From Pseudomonadota bacterium (GTDB lineage Bacteria; Pseudomonadota; Gammaproteobacteria; Burkholderiales; Casimicrobiaceae), in assembly GCA_022709775.1 (NCBI GenBank), contig JAKLIE010000016.1, forward strand, positions 1 through 10,881: a stretch of DNA of 10,881 nucleotides, in the 5' to 3' direction. Of this stretch, positions 1 through 7,221 are shown piece by piece (positions within the stretch are counted from its first letter, which is position 1; the number at the start of each line of letters is the position of its first letter). The notes beneath the pieces are model-generated. The model did not search any database. It was given only the letters and a program-made list of their open reading frames with translations, and was not told the origin of the DNA. The translations under genes and the position numbers were made by a program.

Positions 1-827
1 GGTCCGAGCCGGCGCACCTGGTCGTCGCAAGGTCCGCTCCCGAGAAACGCGTAGTCCTTCGATCCCATCGCCTTGTCGCAGGCCGTCTGCGCGGTCAACT
101 GGTAGTTGACGTTGCTGGCCTGGAACGCGTCCTGGAGCACCTGCGCGCCGTATTTCTTCTGCGCCTCGCGGAAGCCCGCGGGCTCGCGCATCGTCGTCGA
201 AAGCTGTTGAACCTTGTCGCGGAACTGTTTCTGCTGGCCCGCGCACATCGCGCCCTGGCCGAAGAAAAACTGCACGTGGAGCCTGTCGAGGCCCTCCGTG
301 CAGTTCTTCGCCACGGCGGCGTCCATGTCGGACTTCGACTTCGCGACGATCTGCTCGGTCTGGTCGGTGCACGCGCCGGCCCTCCTGCCCGAGAAGGTCT
401 GCGTGAACTCCGTGTCGTCGCCCTTGCGCTTCGACTTCATCCGCATCACGCCGTCGTACGCGTTCGGCGTCGACGTGATCTCGCCGCGCACGATCATCGG
501 CTCCTTGCCGGCGCAGTCCATCGTGAACGTCACCTTGTTGCCGACCGTCTTCGAGTCGACGAGCCGGCAGTCGTCCTGCCTCGGGATCGCGTCCTCGGTC
601 TTGCGGTCCTTCTTGAGGCAGATCTGGCTCGTCTGCGCCGGCATGGCCATCGGCATGCCGGGCATCTCCATCTTCATCGTCGTGTCCCACAGCTCGTCGG
701 GTCCGGAGCCCGCCTTGAACGTGCGCATCGTCTGCTGCGCCTGCGCGGCGGCGGCGAACGCCAGCGACAGCGCGACGGCGATGAGCGCGAAGGACGGACT
801 GCGGACGGCGGACGGAGCGGACGGCAT
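1..827 (-). CDS. Secreted DUF3617-family protein, 3' end outside window
   Basis: No biochemical function is established for this family. Some 275 residues are visible and the frame is still open at the left edge. The start chosen is the ATG at 827, with GAGGT about 7 bases upstream. Residues 1-30 form a signal peptide: a hydrophobic stretch (FALIAVALSLAFAAAA) ending in AQA, a plausible signal peptidase I site, so the protein is probably periplasmic. The mature part opens with ELWDTTMKMEMPGMPMAMPAQ (about residues 45-65), followed by QICLKK and a paired-Cys region; this Met-rich start and the fold after it are typical of DUF3617 (PF12276). Eight cysteines are visible (about residues 70, 87, 105, 153, 176, 195, 250, 267), suggesting disulfides. 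The part after about residue 170 is longer than a minimal DUF3617 domain and I do not recognise it. The 117 bases upstream hold a possible -10 (TAGCAT) and a small GC-rich hairpin at 892-910 without a T run. Confidence 0.8.
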   Translation of the reverse strand, partial: MPSAPSAVRSPSFALIAVALSLAFAAAAQAQQTMRTFKAGSGPDELWDTTMKMEMPGMPMAMPAQTSQICLKKDRKTEDAIPRQDDCRLVDSKTVGNKVTFTMDCAGKEPMIVRGEITSTPNAYDGVMRMKSKRKGDDTEFTQTFSGRRAGACTDQTEQIVAKSKSDMDAAVAKNCTEGLDRLHVQFFFGQGAMCAGQQKQFRDKVQQLSTTMREPAGFREAQKKYGAQVLQDAFQASNVNYQLTAQTACDKAMGSKDYAFLGSGPCDDQVRRLG

Positions 828-944
828 CTCGTTGACCTCGTGAGGGGGCGTGACCGATTCGCATGCTACCGCACCGCGCGGCGATGCGCATCCGCCCGGG
901 CGCGGGGCGGAATGCGTTCGATTCTCACGACGCGGGGCGTCCAT

Positions 945-1547
945 TCAGCGCACCGGCTCGCCTGCCGACGCGAACCGGAGGATCGCCGGGATCTGCGCTT
1001 CGAAGCCCTGGAAGGCGTGGTCGCCGCCGCCCTGCACGTACTGCCAGGCGCCGCCGTAGTACGCGACGGCCTCCCGGTAGTCGAGCACCTCGTCTCCGGA
1101 CTGCGCGAGCAGGAAACAGCGCTCGGGGTGGGTGATGCGCGGCACGGCGAGCGCACGCAGCTCGTCGAAATGCGCGTCGGTCACCTCGAACGCCTCGCCC
1201 GTGTACATGTTCGTCTGCGTGCCCTTGTACGGTGCGAGGTCCTCGTAGGGGCGGATCGCCGGATTGATCATGACCGCGCGCGCGCCGAAGCGCTCGGCGA
1301 GGTGGGTCGCGTAGTAGCCGCCGAGCGAGCTGCCGACGAAGGCCAGCGGTGCGCCCGGACCGCGCTCGTGCGCGACGATGTCGAGGACCTTGCGGATCGC
1401 CGCGGCGGGCCGGTCGCCGAGATCGGGGACGGCCAGCGTCGGCCGCTCGTGCGTGGGCAATGCGGCAACCGCGCGAATCATCGCCTGCGCCTTCACCGAT
1501 CGCGGCGAGGAGCGGAAGCCGTGCAGGTAGACGATCAGCGGCGTCAT
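945..1547 (-). CDS. yqiA: YqiA/YcfP-family alpha/beta-hydrolase (predicted esterase)
   Basis: A 200-residue cytoplasmic alpha/beta-hydrolase, the usual length for the YqiA family (E. coli YqiA is a small esterase; its natural substrate is not well defined). Visible motifs in order: YLHGFRSSPRS (residues 7-17, strand and oxyanion region); GSSLGGYYATHLAERFGA (72-89) with nucleophile Ser74 in G-x-S-x-G; INPAIRPYEDL (94-104), a family signature; QSGDEVLDYREAVAYY (149-164) holding the acid, probably Asp152; and GGDHAFQGFE (174-183) with the catalytic His177. The triad is complete. The start is the ATG at 1547, because homology begins at once (MTPLIVYLHGF); the frame stays open upstream, but only through the mpl shadow. 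An AGGGG sits very close to the ATG, so the ribosome site is weak. The gene lies 98 bases downstream of mpl, separated by an inverted repeat, so it may have lowered or separate expression. Confidence 0.9.
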   Translation of the reverse strand: MTPLIVYLHGFRSSPRSVKAQAMIRAVAALPTHERPTLAVPDLGDRPAAAIRKVLDIVAHERGPGAPLAFVGSSLGGYYATHLAERFGARAVMINPAIRPYEDLAPYKGTQTNMYTGEAFEVTDAHFDELRALAVPRITHPERCFLLAQSGDEVLDYREAVAYYGGAWQYVQGGGDHAFQGFEAQIPAILRFASAGEPVR

Positions 1548-1565
1548 GGCCCCTGTCGAGGCCGA

Positions 1566-1643
1566 CCGGAAACGAAGGGCAGACCCATTGGAAACGCGCT
1601 TCCGCCCGCAGCCGAAATCGGGGGTCCGGCCCTCATTTCCCGG
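1566..1643. repeat. Degenerate inverted repeat between mpl and the esterase gene
   Basis: Arms at 1566-1586 and 1622-1643 are imperfect inverted copies: CCGG-AAA-GA-GGGC-GACCC is shared when one arm is reverse-complemented, with scattered mismatches. Between them lies a smaller potential hairpin (GGAA...TTCC near 1590-1603). The GGGTC/GACCC core resembles the repeats at 6357-6530 and 9693-9948. It sits directly after the mpl stop codon. No T run follows on the minus strand, so it is not a canonical intrinsic terminator; a REP-like element that affects mRNA stability or termination is possible. Confidence 0.45.
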
Positions 1644-1645
1644 CT

Positions 1646-3052
1646 TCAGGCGGACGCATTGCGCGCCGGTGCGCCCGCCTCGCGCGCCCGCAGCGCGGCG
1701 AGGAGCCTGTCGTGCACGCCGCCGAACCCGCCGTTGCTCATCACGAGCACGTGGTCGCCCGCGCGCGCCTCGCGGGCCACCGCGGCGACGAGGTCGTCGA
1801 GGTCCTCGTGCGCGCTCGCCCTCGTCCCGAGCGGCGCGAGCGCGCCGCCGGCGTCCCAGCCGAGATTCGCCGCATAGCACCAAATGCGTTCGGCGCCCGC
1901 GAGGCTCGCCGCGAGCCGGTCCTTCATCGCGCCGAGCTTCATCGTGTTCGAGCGCGGCTCCAGCACCGCGAGAATGCGCGCGCTGCCCACGGCCCGACGC
2001 AACCCGTCGATCGTCGTCGCGATCGCCGTCGGGTGGTGCGCGAAGTCGTCGTAGACGGTGACGCCCGCTGCGCTGCCGCGTACCTGCATGCGCCGAGCGA
2101 CGCCGCGGAACCCGGCGAGTGCCGCGAGCGACTGCGCCACCGGCACGCCCGCGTGCCTCGCCGCGGCGATCGCCGCGAGTGCGTTCAGCCGGTTGTGGAC
2201 GCCCAGCTGCGGCGAGTCGGCCGGCCAGCGCAGCGTGCCCTGCGGCGCACCGCCGAGCTCGATCGCTCCGTTCACCGCGATCGTCCAGCCTGGCCCGGTG
2301 CCCGCGACCTCGGAGAGCCCGAAGCGCTCGACCTCCGACCAGCAGCCTCGCGCGAGCACGCGCCCGAGCGCCGCATCCGCACCGTTCACGACCAGCCGTC
2401 CGTTCCGCGGCACCGTGCGCACGAGATGGTGGAACTGGGTCTCGATCGCCGCGAGGTCCGGGAAGATGTCCGCGTGGTCGTACTCGAGGTTGTTGAGGAT
2501 CGCGGTCGCCGGCCGGTAGTGGACGAATTTCGAGCGCTTGTCGAAGAACGCGGTGTCGTACTCGTCCGCCTCGACGACGAAGAACGCGCTGTCGGACTGC
2601 CGCGCCGAGACGCCGAAGTTCGCCGGCACGCCGCCGATCAGGAAGCCCGGCGCGAGCCCCGCGTGGTCGAGGATCCAGGCAAGCATCGACGCGGTCGTGG
2701 TCTTGCCGTGCGTGCCCGCGACCGCGAGCACGAAACGGCCCGCGAGCACGTGGTCGCGCAGCCACTCGGGGCCGGACACGTACGGCAGGCGGCGGTCGAG
2801 GATCGCCTCCATCAGCGGATTGCCGCGCGAGACGACGTTGCCGATCACGAACGCGTCGGCATCGCGCGCCACGCCGTCGAGCTGCGCTGCGTCGTAGCCA
2901 TCGGTGAGCCGGATGCCGAGCGCCTCGAGCTGCGTCGACATCGGCGGGTAGACGTTCGCGTCGCAGCCGCTCACGCGATGGCCGGCCGCGCGCGCGATCG
3001 CGGCGATGCCGCCCATGAACGTGCCGCAGATCCCGAGGATGTGGATGCGCAT
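1646..3052 (-). CDS. mpl: UDP-N-acetylmuramate:L-alanyl-gamma-D-glutamyl-meso-diaminopimelate ligase
   Basis: Mpl is a cytoplasmic ATP-dependent ligase of murein recycling. It joins the recovered tripeptide L-Ala-D-Glu-mDAP to UDP-MurNAc, bypassing MurC, MurD and MurE. The product has 468 residues, close to the family norm. Domain 1: MRIHILGICGTFMGG (1-15), the UDP-binding glycine-rich start, then SGCDANVYPPMSTQLEALGI (28-47). Domain 2: P-loop GTHGKTTTASML (113-124), EADEYDTAFFDKRSKF (161-176) and NLEYDHADIF (188-197). Domain 3: GVHNRLNALAA (284-294), YDDFAHHPTAI (334-344), EPRSNTMKLG (365-374) and MSNGGFGGVH (438-447). All key motifs are intact. The ATG at 3052 is 8 bases after the stop of the MFS gene and lacks a Shine-Dalgarno sequence, which suggests translational coupling. 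The DAFAHHPTA-type motif separates Mpl from MurC. Confidence 0.96.
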   Translation of the reverse strand: MRIHILGICGTFMGGIAAIARAAGHRVSGCDANVYPPMSTQLEALGIRLTDGYDAAQLDGVARDADAFVIGNVVSRGNPLMEAILDRRLPYVSGPEWLRDHVLAGRFVLAVAGTHGKTTTASMLAWILDHAGLAPGFLIGGVPANFGVSARQSDSAFFVVEADEYDTAFFDKRSKFVHYRPATAILNNLEYDHADIFPDLAAIETQFHHLVRTVPRNGRLVVNGADAALGRVLARGCWSEVERFGLSEVAGTGPGWTIAVNGAIELGGAPQGTLRWPADSPQLGVHNRLNALAAIAAARHAGVPVAQSLAALAGFRGVARRMQVRGSAAGVTVYDDFAHHPTAIATTIDGLRRAVGSARILAVLEPRSNTMKLGAMKDRLAASLAGAERIWCYAANLGWDAGGALAPLGTRASAHEDLDDLVAAVAREARAGDHVLVMSNGGFGGVHDRLLAALRAREAGAPARNASA

Positions 3053-3060
3053 CGGGTGCG

Positions 3061-4290
3061 TCAGGCGCGGGCGACCGCGGGGGGCGCCGCGTAGCGCTTC
3101 CAGCCGGCGAGGAACCAGGCGAACGCGGCGACGACCATCGCGAGCACGGTGACGAACGCGCCGCGCAGCCCGTCGGCCGCCGACAGTCCCAGCGCGGCGC
3201 GCAATGCGTCGGCGAGCACGCCGATGCCCCACTGCGCGGCGAAGCTGCCCGCGAACATCGTGAGGTTCACCGCGGTGTTCGCCCGGCCCGCGAGCGCCGG
3301 CGGGAAGCCCTCGTTCAGCACCGTGAACGCGAGGATGTTGGCCGCAGCGCCGAAACCGTAGACGCACCACCAGATCGGCGCGCCCGGAATGCGCAGCACG
3401 ATCGCGACCAATGCGGCCAGATTGAGCGCCCAGCCTGCGAGGTACATGTGGCGCGGGCCGAACCCGCGTGCCGCGAGGCGCGTCGCGAACAGCCCCAGTC
3501 CGAGGTAGCCGGCGAGCGTCAGCACGCCCATCGCCAGCAGCACGCCCGCCGCCTCGGCACGCGTGCGCCCCTCGACTTCCATCATCCACGGCACCGACCA
3601 GAGCCCCTGGATCGCCATGAACGAGCCCATGCCGATCGCGCCGACCGGCACGATCCACCAGAAGCGCGGCTCCGAGAACACGCGCCGCACCCCCTCCCAC
3701 TGAGTCGCGAACGACGGCGGGTTCGCGACGCGCGGCAGGTCCGGCACGCGCCAGGCGATCGCCGCCGCCACCGCGAGCGTGACGACGCCGAACGCCACGA
3801 AGAGCGTGCGCCAGTCCATGAAACGCAGCGCGAACTCGACCGGGAGCGTCGCCACGAGCGCACCCGCGCCACCCGCAACCATGATCCAGCCTGCGAGCGA
3901 TGCCTGCCGTTGCGGCGGATACCAGACGGCGATGCCCTTCAGCGGCGCCATCAGGCACACGGAGACGCCGGCCCCGATCAGCGCGCGCGCGACCGTGAGG
4001 CCGGCCAGCCCGTCGGCCGCGGCGAACGCGAACGCGCCGATCGCGGCGATCAACAGCAGCACCGGCTCCACCCGCCTCGGCCCGTAGCGGTCGAGCAGCA
4101 TGCCCGCCGGGATCTGCATGATCGCGAACGTCATGAAGTACGTGCTGGTCAGGAGGCCGAGCGCGCCCGGCAGCAACGCGAGCTCGCGCGTGAGCTCGGG
4201 CGAGATCACCGCGTTGACCGTGCGGAACAGGTACGACATCAGGTACCCGGCCGCGAACGCCGCGTAGACGCGCGAGAACGGCACGACCAT
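3061..4290 (-). CDS. Major facilitator superfamily transporter
   Basis: A 409-residue inner-membrane transporter with about twelve hydrophobic helices in two halves of six, separated by a polar linker (about 183-207, VPDLPRVANPPSFATQWEG). The MFS motif-A loop between helices 2 and 3 is visible as GMLLDRYGPRR (63-73). A second conserved region, RALIGAGVSVCLMAPLKGIAVWYPP (about 102-126), is helix 4 and the loop after it, as in the nitrate/nitrite and sugar-phosphate type MFS branches. The C-terminal half has FTVLNEGFPPALAGRANTAVN (about 322-342), the equivalent loop in the second repeat. The substrate cannot be told from the sequence. The ATG at 4290 is preceded by GAGGGG at suitable spacing. 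The gene is 61 bases after the DUF486 gene and 8 bases before mpl, so the three probably share a transcript; a role in murein-peptide transport would be a guess. Confidence 0.9.
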   Translation of the reverse strand: MVVPFSRVYAAFAAGYLMSYLFRTVNAVISPELTRELALLPGALGLLTSTYFMTFAIMQIPAGMLLDRYGPRRVEPVLLLIAAIGAFAFAAADGLAGLTVARALIGAGVSVCLMAPLKGIAVWYPPQRQASLAGWIMVAGGAGALVATLPVEFALRFMDWRTLFVAFGVVTLAVAAAIAWRVPDLPRVANPPSFATQWEGVRRVFSEPRFWWIVPVGAIGMGSFMAIQGLWSVPWMMEVEGRTRAEAAGVLLAMGVLTLAGYLGLGLFATRLAARGFGPRHMYLAGWALNLAALVAIVLRIPGAPIWWCVYGFGAAANILAFTVLNEGFPPALAGRANTAVNLTMFAGSFAAQWGIGVLADALRAALGLSAADGLRGAFVTVLAMVVAAFAWFLAGWKRYAAPPAVARA

Positions 4291-4351
4291 CGTCAGGCCC
4301 CTCGCATCGCGCGCTGCACGGCGGACCGGACCGGATCCGGCATCGGGGCCG

Positions 4352-4711
4352 TCATGTGCGGAAGATGAAATAGACGGCGCCCATCAGGCACAGGCCCGCC
4401 CACAGGTAGTCGAGCTTGATCGGCTCGCCCATGTAGAGCACCGCGAACGGGACGAACACCGAGAGCGTGATCACTTCCTGCATGATCTTGAGCTGCGCCA
4501 GCGAGAGCACGGTGAAGCCGATGCGGTTCGCCGGCACCTGGAGCAGGTACTCGAACAGCGCGATGCCCCACGAGAGCACCGCCGCGATCCACCACGGCTT
4601 GTCGTTCAGGTGCTTGAGGTGTCCGTACCAGGCGACCGTCATGAAGACGTTCGAGCACGTGAGCAGGATGGCGGCGACGAGGGCAGGGTGCTGCGCGGCG
4701 AAGGCAGGCAT
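4352..4711 (-). CDS. DUF486 (DMT-like) small four-helix membrane protein
   Basis: A 119-residue integral membrane protein of the DUF486 family (PF04342), which is related to drug/metabolite-transporter folds and has no proven substrate. Four hydrophobic segments are visible, at about 8-28, 40-57, 66-93 and 101-117. Typical family stretches are NVFMTVAWYGHLKHLN (21-36), WGIALFEYLLQVPANRIG (48-65) and LKIMQEVITLSVF (74-86). The length matches the family. The start is the ATG at 4711, where homology begins; the upstream extension of the frame overlaps the kinase gene and is not hydrophobic. No clear Shine-Dalgarno sequence precedes it. The 40-base gap after the kinase gene contains the palindrome CGACATTGTCG (4740-4750), which includes a GACAAT that could serve as a minus-strand -10, but no convincing -35 accompanies it. 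Confidence 0.88.
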   Translation of the reverse strand: MPAFAAQHPALVAAILLTCSNVFMTVAWYGHLKHLNDKPWWIAAVLSWGIALFEYLLQVPANRIGFTVLSLAQLKIMQEVITLSVFVPFAVLYMGEPIKLDYLWAGLCLMGAVYFIFRT

Positions 4712-4751
4712 GGCGTCGGGACCGCATGGGGAGGAAGGCCGACATTGTCGC

Positions 4752-6350
4752 CTAAAGATCCGCGCCCGACGCGAGCGGCAGCGCCACCGTGACGGCGACG
4801 CCCCGGCCGTCGGCACGGTTGGCGGCGGCAGCCTCGCCGCCGTGCCGGGTCGCGACGATGCGGACGATCGCGAGCCCCAGTCCCAGGTGCGGCGTGCGGC
4901 CGTCCTGGGGCCTGACCGACACCATCGGCTCGAACAGCCGCTCGCCCGCGCCCTCGGGCAGCGGCGGCCCCTCGTTGGTCACGACGAGCCGCGCGCGGTC
5001 CCCGTCGCGCGCGAGCGCGATGCCTACGACGCCGCCGGTCGCGAAGTCGACGGCGTTCTCCACGAGCTTGTCGAGCATCTGCGCGACGATCTCGGGCGCG
5101 CCGCGCACCGGCAGCGGCTCGGCCGGCGGCGAGTAGGCGAACGGGCGCTGCGGATACGCGCCACGGTAGCCCTCGACGCAGCCGGCGACGACCTCGGCGA
5201 GGTCGAAGCGCACGCGATCGGCGTCGCCCAGCGCCTCCTCGAGGCGCGCCGCCTCGGACATGCGCGAAAGGATCGCCGCGAGGCGGTCGAGGCCGTCCTG
5301 CGCGCGATCGATGTAGGTGCGCGACGCCTGCGGCAACGGCGACGCGCTCAGGTTGTCGAGCGAGCTGCGGACGACGGCGAGCGGCGTCCGCAGCTCGTGC
5401 GACAGCCGCGCGGCGAGCTGCTCCTGATAGGTCGCGTAGCCGGCGAGCCGCGCCAGGACGCCCGAGTAGCTCCGCGCCAGATCGCCGATCTCGTCGCGCG
5501 CGTCGCTGCCGGGGAGCGGGCCGCGCACGCGGCCGTCGCGATCGATCGCCGCCTCGGCGTCGCGCGCGAGCCGGCGGATGCGCGACGACAGCCACGTCGC
5601 GTAGAGCGTGAGGGCGGCCGATCCGACGACGAGGATCGCGACGACGATGTCGAACAGCCGCTCGAACGCGCGGTTGCGCTCGGCGAGCACCGCGTTCGTC
5701 GTCTCCTCGACGAGCACGACGCCGCGCACGCGGTCGCCGACCCAGATCGGATGCGCGGCGGCCACGACGACCGCGCGCGCATCGGAGGTCTTGCGGCGGT
5801 CGGTCGCGGGGATGCCGTCGAGCGCGGCGAGGATCTCGCGCCGCGCCGGCACGCTGCCGCTGCCTTCGTCGTCGACGAAGTCCTCGTTGGGTCGCGGGAG
5901 GAAGAGCGCGTAGATCGGGTCGAGCAGCGAGCGCGACGGCTGCACGTCGTCGGCCGCGCGTCTGAGGCTCCCCGCGTGCGCGAGCACGCCGAGGTCGCGA
6001 TCGACGACGCGGATGCGCGCCGTCGTGCGCGTGAGGCCCTGCAGGATCTGCTCGAGCTCGGGCGCCGCGGCGGCCGCACCCGCCGACAGCACCGGCCGCG
6101 CCGCGGCGGCGTCGACGAGGTCCTGCGGCGCGCCGCCCCTCGGCGCGACGAGGCGCACAGGTGCGTCGAACAGCCGCGGCCGGTCGTGGAGCGCGATCGC
6201 GACCGCCTGCGCCGTGCCCGCGAGCGTGCGGTCCTGCGCATCGCGCAGGAGCCGCTCGAGCTCGCGCGCGTACTCGACGCCGAGCCAGGGCAGCGCGAGG
6301 AACACGGTCAACACCAGCAGCAGCTGGGCGCGGATGCCGAGGCGGGCCAT
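4752..6350 (-). CDS. pdsS: Dedicated sortase system sensor histidine kinase (PdsS family)
   Basis: A 532-residue inner-membrane sensor kinase. Helix 1 is at about 8-23, followed by a periplasmic sensor region of some 205 residues (about 25-231) with no motif I can name, then helix 2 at about 233-253, a HAMP linker (about 254-306), HisKA and HATPase. The phosphoacceptor is His318 in ARLSHELRTPLAVVRSSLDNL. The N box is DKLVENAVDFA (Asn432); the G1-like loop is TNEGPPLPEG (458-467), the F box RLFEPM (471-476) and the G2 box HLGLGLAIV (488-496). NEGPPLP in place of the usual D-x-G-x-G is a divergent loop. Assignment to the dedicated-sortase kinase family rests mainly on the partner regulator and the adjacent sortase and target; my recollection is that many family members are longer. 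The start is the ATG at 6350 (MARLGIRAQLLL). No Shine-Dalgarno sequence is present: the repeat cluster ends 6 bases upstream of the ATG. A TTG at 6479 would add 43 repeat-encoded residues and is rejected. Confidence 0.85.
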   Translation of the reverse strand: MARLGIRAQLLLVLTVFLALPWLGVEYARELERLLRDAQDRTLAGTAQAVAIALHDRPRLFDAPVRLVAPRGGAPQDLVDAAAARPVLSAGAAAAAPELEQILQGLTRTTARIRVVDRDLGVLAHAGSLRRAADDVQPSRSLLDPIYALFLPRPNEDFVDDEGSGSVPARREILAALDGIPATDRRKTSDARAVVVAAAHPIWVGDRVRGVVLVEETTNAVLAERNRAFERLFDIVVAILVVGSAALTLYATWLSSRIRRLARDAEAAIDRDGRVRGPLPGSDARDEIGDLARSYSGVLARLAGYATYQEQLAARLSHELRTPLAVVRSSLDNLSASPLPQASRTYIDRAQDGLDRLAAILSRMSEAARLEEALGDADRVRFDLAEVVAGCVEGYRGAYPQRPFAYSPPAEPLPVRGAPEIVAQMLDKLVENAVDFATGGVVGIALARDGDRARLVVTNEGPPLPEGAGERLFEPMVSVRPQDGRTPHLGLGLAIVRIVATRHGGEAAAANRADGRGVAVTVALPLASGADL

Positions 6351-6356
6351 TGGGTT

Positions 6357-6489
6357 CTTTGGGGTCAGAGCCGTAACAATTCGCCGGCTATTCGGCAACG
6401 CACCTGCGAGCCTTTGGGGTCCGAGCTTTTGGCGAGCCTTTGGGGTCAGAGCCGTAACAATTCGCCGGCTATTCGGCAACGCACCTGCG
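6357..6489. repeat. Two identical 52-bp direct repeats (81-bp period) between regulator and kinase genes
   Basis: 6357-6408 and 6438-6489 are identical over 52 bases, starting CTTTGGGGTCAGAGCCGTAA and ending GCAACGCACCTGCG. Each unit contains an internal GCCG...CGGC hairpin. Between them, 6406-6426 repeats 6432-6452 with one mismatch (C at 6422, A at 6448), so a third, truncated copy lies in the middle. The 81-bp period is a multiple of three, and the repeats stay open in the kinase frame. The GGGGTCAGAGCC core resembles repeats of REP type scattered in betaproteobacterial genomes; a link to REP-associated (TnpA-REP, IS200-like) transposases is inference. No transposase gene is in the window. 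Confidence 0.9.
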
Positions 6490-6530
6490 TCAGATCTCCT
6501 CGGCGAATTGTTACGGCTCTGACCCCAAAG
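6438..6530. repeat. Perfect 30-bp inverted repeat, large hairpin at the pdsR stop codon
   Basis: 6501-6530 is the exact reverse complement of 6438-6467 (and of 6357-6386): a 30-bp perfect stem around a 33-base loop (6468-6500). In the pdsR-pdsS transcript it would fold into a very stable hairpin that contains the pdsR stop codon in its first arm. No U run follows on either side, so it is not a standard intrinsic terminator. Likely effects, by analogy with REP/BIME elements, are blocking of 3'-5' exonucleases or reduced read-through, giving more regulator than kinase. Confidence 0.9.
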
Positions 6531-7212
6531 CCCACCGATACCCCATCCCGTAGACGGTCGCGATGCAGTCGAACGCGGGGTCGACGGCCTGGAACTTGCG
6601 GCGGATGCGCTTGACGTGCGAGGTGATCGTGCCGTCGTCGACGACGGTGTTCGCCTCCCGCATCAGCGCGTCGCGGTCTTTCACGTGCCCCGGATGGCGC
6701 GCGAGCGCGTGGACCATCCAGAACTCGGTCAGCGTGAGGTCCACCGGACGGTCGCGCCAGCGCGCCGTCATGCGCTTCACGTCGAGCGCGAGCGGGCCGC
6801 GCACGACGACGTCCTCGGCCGATGCAGGCGACGACGAGAGATCGGCGCGCCGGAACAGCGCCGCGATGCGCGCGGCCAGGTGCGTCAGGCTCGCGTCCTT
6901 CGTCAGGTAGTCGTCGGCGCCCACGCGCAGGCCGGACACGATGTCGACGTCCGAATCGCGCGCCGACAGGATGAGGATCGGGACCGTCGGCGACAGCGCG
7001 CGCAGCTCGCGGCACAGCGTGAATCCCGCGTCGGGATCGTCGCCGAGTCCCAGGTCGACGACCGCGAGGTCGGGCAGGCGCGTCCGGAACGAAGCGAGCG
7101 CGGCGTCGCGCGTCGCATGCGCCGCGACCTCGTAGCCCTGACGGCGCAGCGCGTCCGCGTAGTTCTCGCGGATCGCGGGCTCGTCCTCGACGATGGCGAT
7201 GCGGCGGCTCAT
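6511..7212 (-). CDS. pdsR: Dedicated sortase system response regulator (PdsR family, OmpR type)
   Basis: A 233-residue DNA-binding response regulator. Receiver domain (about 4-120): acidic pair Glu9/Asp10 in IAIVEDEPAIRENYADAL, phosphoacceptor Asp53 in AVVDLGLGDDPDAGF, Ser83 in ILSARDSDVD and Lys105 in DYLTKD. OmpR-type winged helix (about 135-227): LTEFWMVHALARHPGHVKDRD, then TITSHVKRIRRKF (recognition helix) and the C-terminal hairpin ending YGMGYRW. The opening RRIAIVEDEPAIRENYADAL is typical of the regulator dedicated to proteobacterial sortase systems, and the gene diverges from the sortase target gene as expected. The start is the ATG at 7212; no Shine-Dalgarno sequence is seen. The last residues after Trp227 (ALGSEP) and the TAA stop are encoded by the inserted repeat, so the native C-terminus has been replaced, but the winged helix itself is complete. 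Confidence 0.93.
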   Translation of the reverse strand: MSRRIAIVEDEPAIRENYADALRRQGYEVAAHATRDAALASFRTRLPDLAVVDLGLGDDPDAGFTLCRELRALSPTVPILILSARDSDVDIVSGLRVGADDYLTKDASLTHLAARIAALFRRADLSSSPASAEDVVVRGPLALDVKRMTARWRDRPVDLTLTEFWMVHALARHPGHVKDRDALMREANTVVDDGTITSHVKRIRRKFQAVDPAFDCIATVYGMGYRWALGSEP

Positions 7213-7221
7213 GAGGCGGCG

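Noticed and set aside
207..1877. Long plus-strand open frames opposite the DUF3617, esterase and mpl genes
   Set aside because: They are Arg/His-rich antisense translations without any motif, while the minus strand carries complete, recognisable proteins.
945..2765. A 606-codon minus-strand open frame spanning mpl and the esterase gene
   Set aside because: Only its last 200 codons (the YqiA-like esterase from 1547) encode recognisable protein; the rest is Arg/Ala-rich shadow of mpl in another frame, not a fusion.
3448..4368. A plus-strand open frame opposite the MFS gene
   Set aside because: The translation is extremely rich in Arg, His and Asp, with no hydrophobic or domain pattern; it is the antisense of transporter helices.
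6351..6479. An N-terminally extended kinase starting at TTG 6479
   Set aside because: The added 43 residues are translated repeat, lack a ribosome site, and would precede the natural start of the first membrane helix.
6357..6530. A CRISPR array
   Set aside because: Only two full direct copies exist, the spacing is not spacer-like and itself contains a partial copy, one copy is inverted, and no cas gene is present.
6438..6530. A Rho-independent terminator
   Set aside because: The stem is perfect but no T run follows it on either strand, and the arms are far longer than usual; a REP-like element fits better.
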